Part shown: in pieces, positions 12,470 to 15,037 of the stretch
Layout of the letters: each line of letters opens with the position of its first letter
Numbering within the stretch: the stretch's first letter is position 1
Assembly: GCA_919901895.1 (NCBI GenBank)
Contig: CAKKQI010000267.1
Coordinates: 1 to 15,037, forward strand
Source: Candidatus Brocadiaceae bacterium
GTDB taxonomy: Bacteria; Planctomycetota; MHYJ01; JACQXL01; CAKKQI01
DNA length: 15,037 nt
Direction of reading: 5' to 3'
The notes under the pieces: model-generated
Seen by the model: only the letters and a program-made list of their open reading frames with translations
What the model was told of the DNA's origin: nothing
Database searches by the model: none
Translations under genes and position numbers: made by a program

Positions 12470-12709
12470 CCTGATATAATTTCTTATTCGTCCCGTCCCG
12501 CCGGGCGGGATTCTTACCCTGATTCCCTGGTTTCTTTATTACCGGATTGGCTGCCTTCGCTTCCCAAAGATCCGTTCAGCGGAAACGATTTTATCTATCG
12601 CAAACAAGGTGATGGCTTTGTTTTATACAGCGTTGGTGAAAATTGTCTAGACGACGGCGGGAAAGCGGGTCATTTTAACGGTGATATTGTTTGGGAGTTG
12701 AATCGGTAA
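12470..12709 (+). pseudogene. Remnant of a secreted/pilin-like protein C terminus, N-terminal part missing
   Basis: The + frame is open for 79 codons before TAA at 12707, with no ATG. From about 12515 it reads YPDSLVSLLPDWLPSLPKDP, then FSGNDFIYRKQGDGFVLYSV, GENCLDDGG and GDIVWEL. This matches a C-terminal pattern I know from many planctomycete and related secreted or type-II-pilin-like proteins (YPxSLxxLxPxYLPxxPxDPF-G-xxxxYxxxGDGFxLYSVGxNGxDDGG...DIVW). Everything before YPDSL is lost: the upstream codons derive from a GC-rich palindrome (12496-12510) and unrelated spacer DNA. The sense is opposite to both flanking genes. The reading frame and motif are intact, so decay is recent or the piece was brought in by rearrangement. 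Confidence 0.65.
12496..12510. repeat. GC-rich palindrome at the edge of the gene remnant
   Basis: TCCCGCC (12496-12502), G, GGCGGGA (12504-12510). It is the same size as the trxB copies and lies within six bases of where recognisable homology of the remnant begins (YPDSL). Confidence 0.75.
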
Positions 12710-12726
12710 TGATAAACATCTTTAAC

Positions 12727-13668
12727 TTACCTGTTTTTTCTCCGGATTACTCGTTGCGCCGCTTCAACAATATCCATATCTTTTAAATGATATTTTTTCA
12801 ACAATTCCTCCGGTTCGCCCGATTCGCCGAAAGTATCATGGACGGCCACCATCTCCATCGGGACAGGATAATTTTGTGTTACTACTTCGGCGACCGCGCT
12901 GCCTAACCCGCCGCACGCCTGATGCTCTTCCGCCGTTACGATTACGCCGGTTTCCTGCGCCGATTTAACAATCATTTCTTGGTCAATCGGCTTAATCGTA
13001 TGCATATTAATCACCCGCGCTTGAACGCCTTCTTTTTCCAGAATCCGGGCGGCTTTTAAAGATTCGGAAACCATCAGCCCGCAGGCGATAATGGTTACAT
13101 CGTTTCCCTCACGCATCAGGTTGGCTTTGCCGATTCTAAACGGGTCTGATTCTTTGGTAATAAGCGGAACCGGCGGCCGGCCCAGCCGTAGATAAACCGG
13201 CCCGTTTATCCCGGCCATCGCCCGGGTGGCTTTTTTAGTTTCAATCGCATCAGCCGGACATAAGACCGTTAAATTAGGTAACACGCGGGTAATGGCAATA
13301 TCTTCCAGGCACTGGGCCGTCGCCCCGTCGGGTCCGACCGTCAAGCCGGTATGCGAACCGATTAATTTAACGTTCCGGTTATTATAACAAACCGAAATTC
13401 GGAGAACATCATAGGCCCGGTTGGTCAGAAACACGCCAAAGGAACAAACAAAGGGAATAAAACCTTCCATGCTTAAACCAACGGCTGTGCCTAACAGGTC
13501 CTGTTCGGCAATACCGAGGTTAAAAAACCGCGCCGGGAATTCTTTTTTAAAATATTCGGCCCGGGTGGAATCTTCCAGGTCGCCGGAAAGAACCACAATA
13601 TTTTCATTCTTCCGGCCCAATTCCACCAGCGTTTCTCCGAATGACTCTCTGGTTGATTTCATTTCCAT
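12727..13668 (-). CDS. Transketolase, C-terminal half (pyrimidine-binding and C domains)
   Basis: About 313 residues. The pyrimidine-binding domain comes first: STRESFGETL, VVLSGDLEDST, FFNLGIAEQDLLG with the catalytic Glu55 that activates thiamine diphosphate, then GLTVGPDGATAQCLEDIAITR. The transketolase C domain follows (TIIACGLMVSESLKAA, TIKPIDQ, TAEEHQACGGLGSAVAEV). It works as a complex with the N-terminal half coded upstream, moving two-carbon units in the non-oxidative pentose phosphate pathway. Split transketolases are common in archaea and several bacterial lineages. Start choice is unclear: GTG at 13674, ATG at 13668 or ATG at 13662; none has a good ribosome-binding site. I use 13668. 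No palindromic insertion is present here, unlike in its partner gene. Confidence 0.92.
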   Translation of the reverse strand: MEMKSTRESFGETLVELGRKNENIVVLSGDLEDSTRAEYFKKEFPARFFNLGIAEQDLLGTAVGLSMEGFIPFVCSFGVFLTNRAYDVLRISVCYNNRNVKLIGSHTGLTVGPDGATAQCLEDIAITRVLPNLTVLCPADAIETKKATRAMAGINGPVYLRLGRPPVPLITKESDPFRIGKANLMREGNDVTIIACGLMVSESLKAARILEKEGVQARVINMHTIKPIDQEMIVKSAQETGVIVTAEEHQACGGLGSAVAEVVTQNYPVPMEMVAVHDTFGESGEPEELLKKYHLKDMDIVEAAQRVIRRKNR

Positions 13669-13671
13669 AAT

Positions 13672-13711
13672 CACGAATTAACACCAATTAAATACGAATC
13701 AACACGAATTA
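13672..13711. repeat. Tandem repeat with 10-11 base period between transketolase halves
   Basis: On the + strand four imperfect units run in series: CACGAATTAA, CACCAATTAA, ATACGAATCAA, CACGAATTAT. It fills most of the 65-71 base gap between the two transketolase genes and abuts the start of the C-terminal gene, so it takes up the place of a leader without a Shine-Dalgarno sequence. Confidence 0.6.
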
Positions 13712-13733
13712 TCAGCCAATGATTACTGTTTAT

Positions 13734-14657
13734 TTAATACCCCAATTCTTTCAACGCCTGGGCTAATTGTTCCTGATTCGGCGCCTTGCCGTGCCATTGG
13801 TTTTGCCCTTCCATAAACGAGACGCCTTTACCTTTAACCGTATGAGCAATAATTACGGTCGGCTTGGCCCGATGCAATCGGGGCTTGTTTTTTGTTTGTT
13901 CCGATTTTATCGGTGTTTGTGCAAATTCATCAAACACCCTGATTAACTCGGGAAAATTATGGCCGTCCACTTCCACGGCGTTCCAGCCGAAATCTTGCCA
14001 TTTGGCCGCGAGCGGTTCTTCGTCTTTAATTTCGGCCACTGGTCCATTTTGCTGGACTTTATTATAATCAATAATGGCGCAGAGGTTATCCAGTTTATGA
14101 ACTCCGGCCGTCATCGCGGCTTCCCAGACCTGTCCTTCCTGGATTTCGCCGTCGCCTAACAAACAATAAATTTTAAAATCAGATTGCCGCATTTTAGCCG
14201 CCCTTCTGGGCGAGCCTCGCCAAAGGCGGGCCGCCAGGGCTATTCCGTTAGCCACGGATAAACCCTGTCCTAACGAACCGGTGGATAATTCTACACCGGG
14301 GACAGCGGTATGGATATGACCCTGAAGCCGGCTGTTTAATTTACGAAAGGTTTTAAGTTCTTCTTTGGGGAAATAACCGCGATTAGTCAGCGTAACATAA
14401 ACGGCCGAACAGGCGTGTCCTTTGGAAAGAATAAACCGGTCTCGCCCGGGCCAGGCGGGTTCGGCCGGGCGGTGTTTCATCTGATAATAATAAAGCGTGA
14501 TAAGAATTTCCACGCAGGAGAGCGAGCCGCCCGGGTGACCGCTGCCGGCCCCGCTGATTATTTCTAATATTTCTTTCCGGAACTGCCGGGCTAATCCGCC
14601 TAAGTCGGATTGTAGTTTGGATATGTCAAGTTTATTTTTTGTCATAGAACGAATCAT
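13734..14657 (-). CDS. Transketolase, N-terminal half (thiamine diphosphate/Mg-binding domain)
   Basis: 307 residues. SGAGSGHPGGSLSCVEIL (35-52), RDRFILSKGHA (72-82), GSLGQGLSVANGIALA (127-142), the ThDP/Mg motif LLGDGEIQEG through DYNKVQQNG (167-205) and VKGKGVSFME (274-283) are all present. The family is typically about 275-285 residues; the excess fits two insertions. Residues 143-154 (ARLWRGSPRRAA), just before FKIYCLLGDGE, come from two GC-rich palindromes. Residues 249-264 (PIKSEQTKNKPRLHRA), just before KPTVIIAHTVKGKG, carry two CCGAT-type palindromes. The ATG overlaps the TGA of the upstream membrane protein gene (ATGA), which supports this start; ATG at 14645 is an alternative. The C-terminal half gene is 65-71 bases downstream. 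Confidence 0.93.
   Translation of the reverse strand: MIRSMTKNKLDISKLQSDLGGLARQFRKEILEIISGAGSGHPGGSLSCVEILITLYYYQMKHRPAEPAWPGRDRFILSKGHACSAVYVTLTNRGYFPKEELKTFRKLNSRLQGHIHTAVPGVELSTGSLGQGLSVANGIALAARLWRGSPRRAAKMRQSDFKIYCLLGDGEIQEGQVWEAAMTAGVHKLDNLCAIIDYNKVQQNGPVAEIKDEEPLAAKWQDFGWNAVEVDGHNFPELIRVFDEFAQTPIKSEQTKNKPRLHRAKPTVIIAHTVKGKGVSFMEGQNQWHGKAPNQEQLAQALKELGY
13868..13913. repeat. Pair of CCGAT-type palindromes inside transketolase N
   Basis: CCCGAT-GCA-ATCGGG (13868-13882) and CCGAT-TTT-ATCGG (13901-13913), 18 bases apart. They code residues in the stretch PIKSEQTKNKPRLHRA. Arms differ in sequence from the CCGCC family but have the same size and three-base loop. Confidence 0.75.
14199..14230. 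repeat. Pair of GC-rich palindromes inside transketolase N
   Basis: CGCCC-TTCT-GGGCG (14199-14212) and CGCC-AAA-GGCG (14218-14228), the latter extending by a G-T wobble and a C-G pair to 14230. Read as A-R-L-W-R-G-S-P-R-R-A-A on the - strand. The copies are somewhat eroded compared with those in trxB. Confidence 0.65.
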
Positions 14658-15037
14658 CTTTTGGCTGTCTGGACGTCTGACTTTTTTCTAAAAACAATAC
14701 AACCGGCCGCGGCCGCGAGCGATGCCACCGCGACCCAGAATAACCAGAAACTTATTTTTATCAGCGGTAGATACATCGGATGCATTATGCCGTTAAGATG
14801 CCGTTCGCCGGTTTGGATCCACTGATGCTGGCAATCAGGGCGGCCGGTTTTTATCGTAATGGGAAGAGGGATATATAGGTAATGTTCCGGAAGAGCGGCG
14901 CCTTTAATTTGGTGGCTGGAAGCCTGGCATAAGGAACACTCAAAAACCGGTCCGCTGCCATAACCAAGTTTAAGCAACAGAATCGAAGCCGTGATTTGTA
15001 ACACCACTACCAGCACCAGCGTCATAATCGCTACTTT
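14654..15037 (-). CDS. Small two-TM protein with CxxC and CxH motifs, 5' end probably outside window
   Basis: The frame is open to the window edge, so the start may lie just beyond; the ATG at 15025 would give 123 residues. Numbering from there, hydrophobic segments at 2-20 and 89-112 enclose an outward-looking domain of about 65 residues containing FECSLC (Cys30, Cys33) and RPDCQHQW (Cys65, His67), a possible metal or redox site. A basic tail (FRKKSDVQTAKR) should be cytosolic. I do not recognise a named family, although C-H-x-W-containing small membrane proteins are frequent in Planctomycetes-type genomes. Its stop overlaps the transketolase N start by ATGA, which probably reflects co-transcription rather than shared function. 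Confidence 0.75.
   Translation of the reverse strand, partial: KVAIMTLVLVVVLQITASILLLKLGYGSGPVFECSLCQASSHQIKGAALPEHYLYIPLPITIKTGRPDCQHQWIQTGERHLNGIMHPMYLPLIKISFWLFWVAVASLAAAAGCIVFRKKSDVQTAKR

Noticed and set aside
14440..14476. GC-rich stretch in transketolase N near CGGGCCAGGCGGG
   Set aside because: It codes the native region before RDRFILSKGHA at normal length; pairing is imperfect.

Overview
The window looks like a chromosomal segment of an uncultured anaerobic, Gram-negative-type bacterium from a candidate phylum (Omnitrophota-like lineages are my best guess; this is inference from style, not from a marker gene). The reasons are heterodisulfide-reductase subunits, a transketolase split into two genes, a NifS-type desulfurase, mostly lone genes or short operons on both strands, and very many short perfect palindromes, both between and inside genes. 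No tRNA, rRNA, CRISPR array, transposase or phage gene was seen.

Left part, + strand (1-4617): the end of hdrC, an AT-rich 195-base leader, then hdrB, which together form the electron-transfer and catalytic part of a heterodisulfide-reductase-like complex. A strong promoter then drives a tight three-gene unit: a HAD-family hydrolase, an MTAP/PNP-family nucleoside phosphorylase (16-base overlap with the HAD gene) and a COG0402 amidohydrolase of the MTA/SAH/aminodeoxyfutalosine deaminase type (7 bases downstream). The phosphorylase carries Asn where 6-aminopurine enzymes carry Asp, so the pair reads as a deaminate-then-phosphorolyse route.

Middle (4618-9305): a composite double hairpin, then two membrane proteins of unknown role (a 4-TM 165-residue protein and a DUF4173-like polytopic protein) on the + strand. 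The second overlaps the convergent trxB by four bases (TTAA). On the - strand a NifS/IscS cysteine desulfurase precedes thioredoxin reductase, separated by an 85-base repeat-rich spacer.

Right part, - strand (9306-15037): an FHA-domain protein and, 2 bases upstream of it, a large exported HEAT-repeat protein with an embedded degenerate receiver domain. Then comes a 446-base spacer packed with palindromes and holding an antisense remnant of a planctomycete-style secreted or pilin-like protein. The end of the window holds transketolase C-terminal and N-terminal half genes and a small CxxC membrane protein whose stop overlaps the transketolase N start (ATGA).

The most unusual signal is the set of short GC-rich palindromes with a core of (T)CCSGCC-N1-4-GGCSGG(A). 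They lie between genes and also inside hdrB, the phosphorylase, the DUF4173 gene, trxB and the transketolase N gene. They keep the reading frame, are read in different frames, and fall where the protein families normally have short loops. This resembles the protein-coding palindromic elements of Rickettsia (RPEs). Two further palindrome families (CCGAT-NNN-ATCGG and GTAGCGG-AACC-type) are present.
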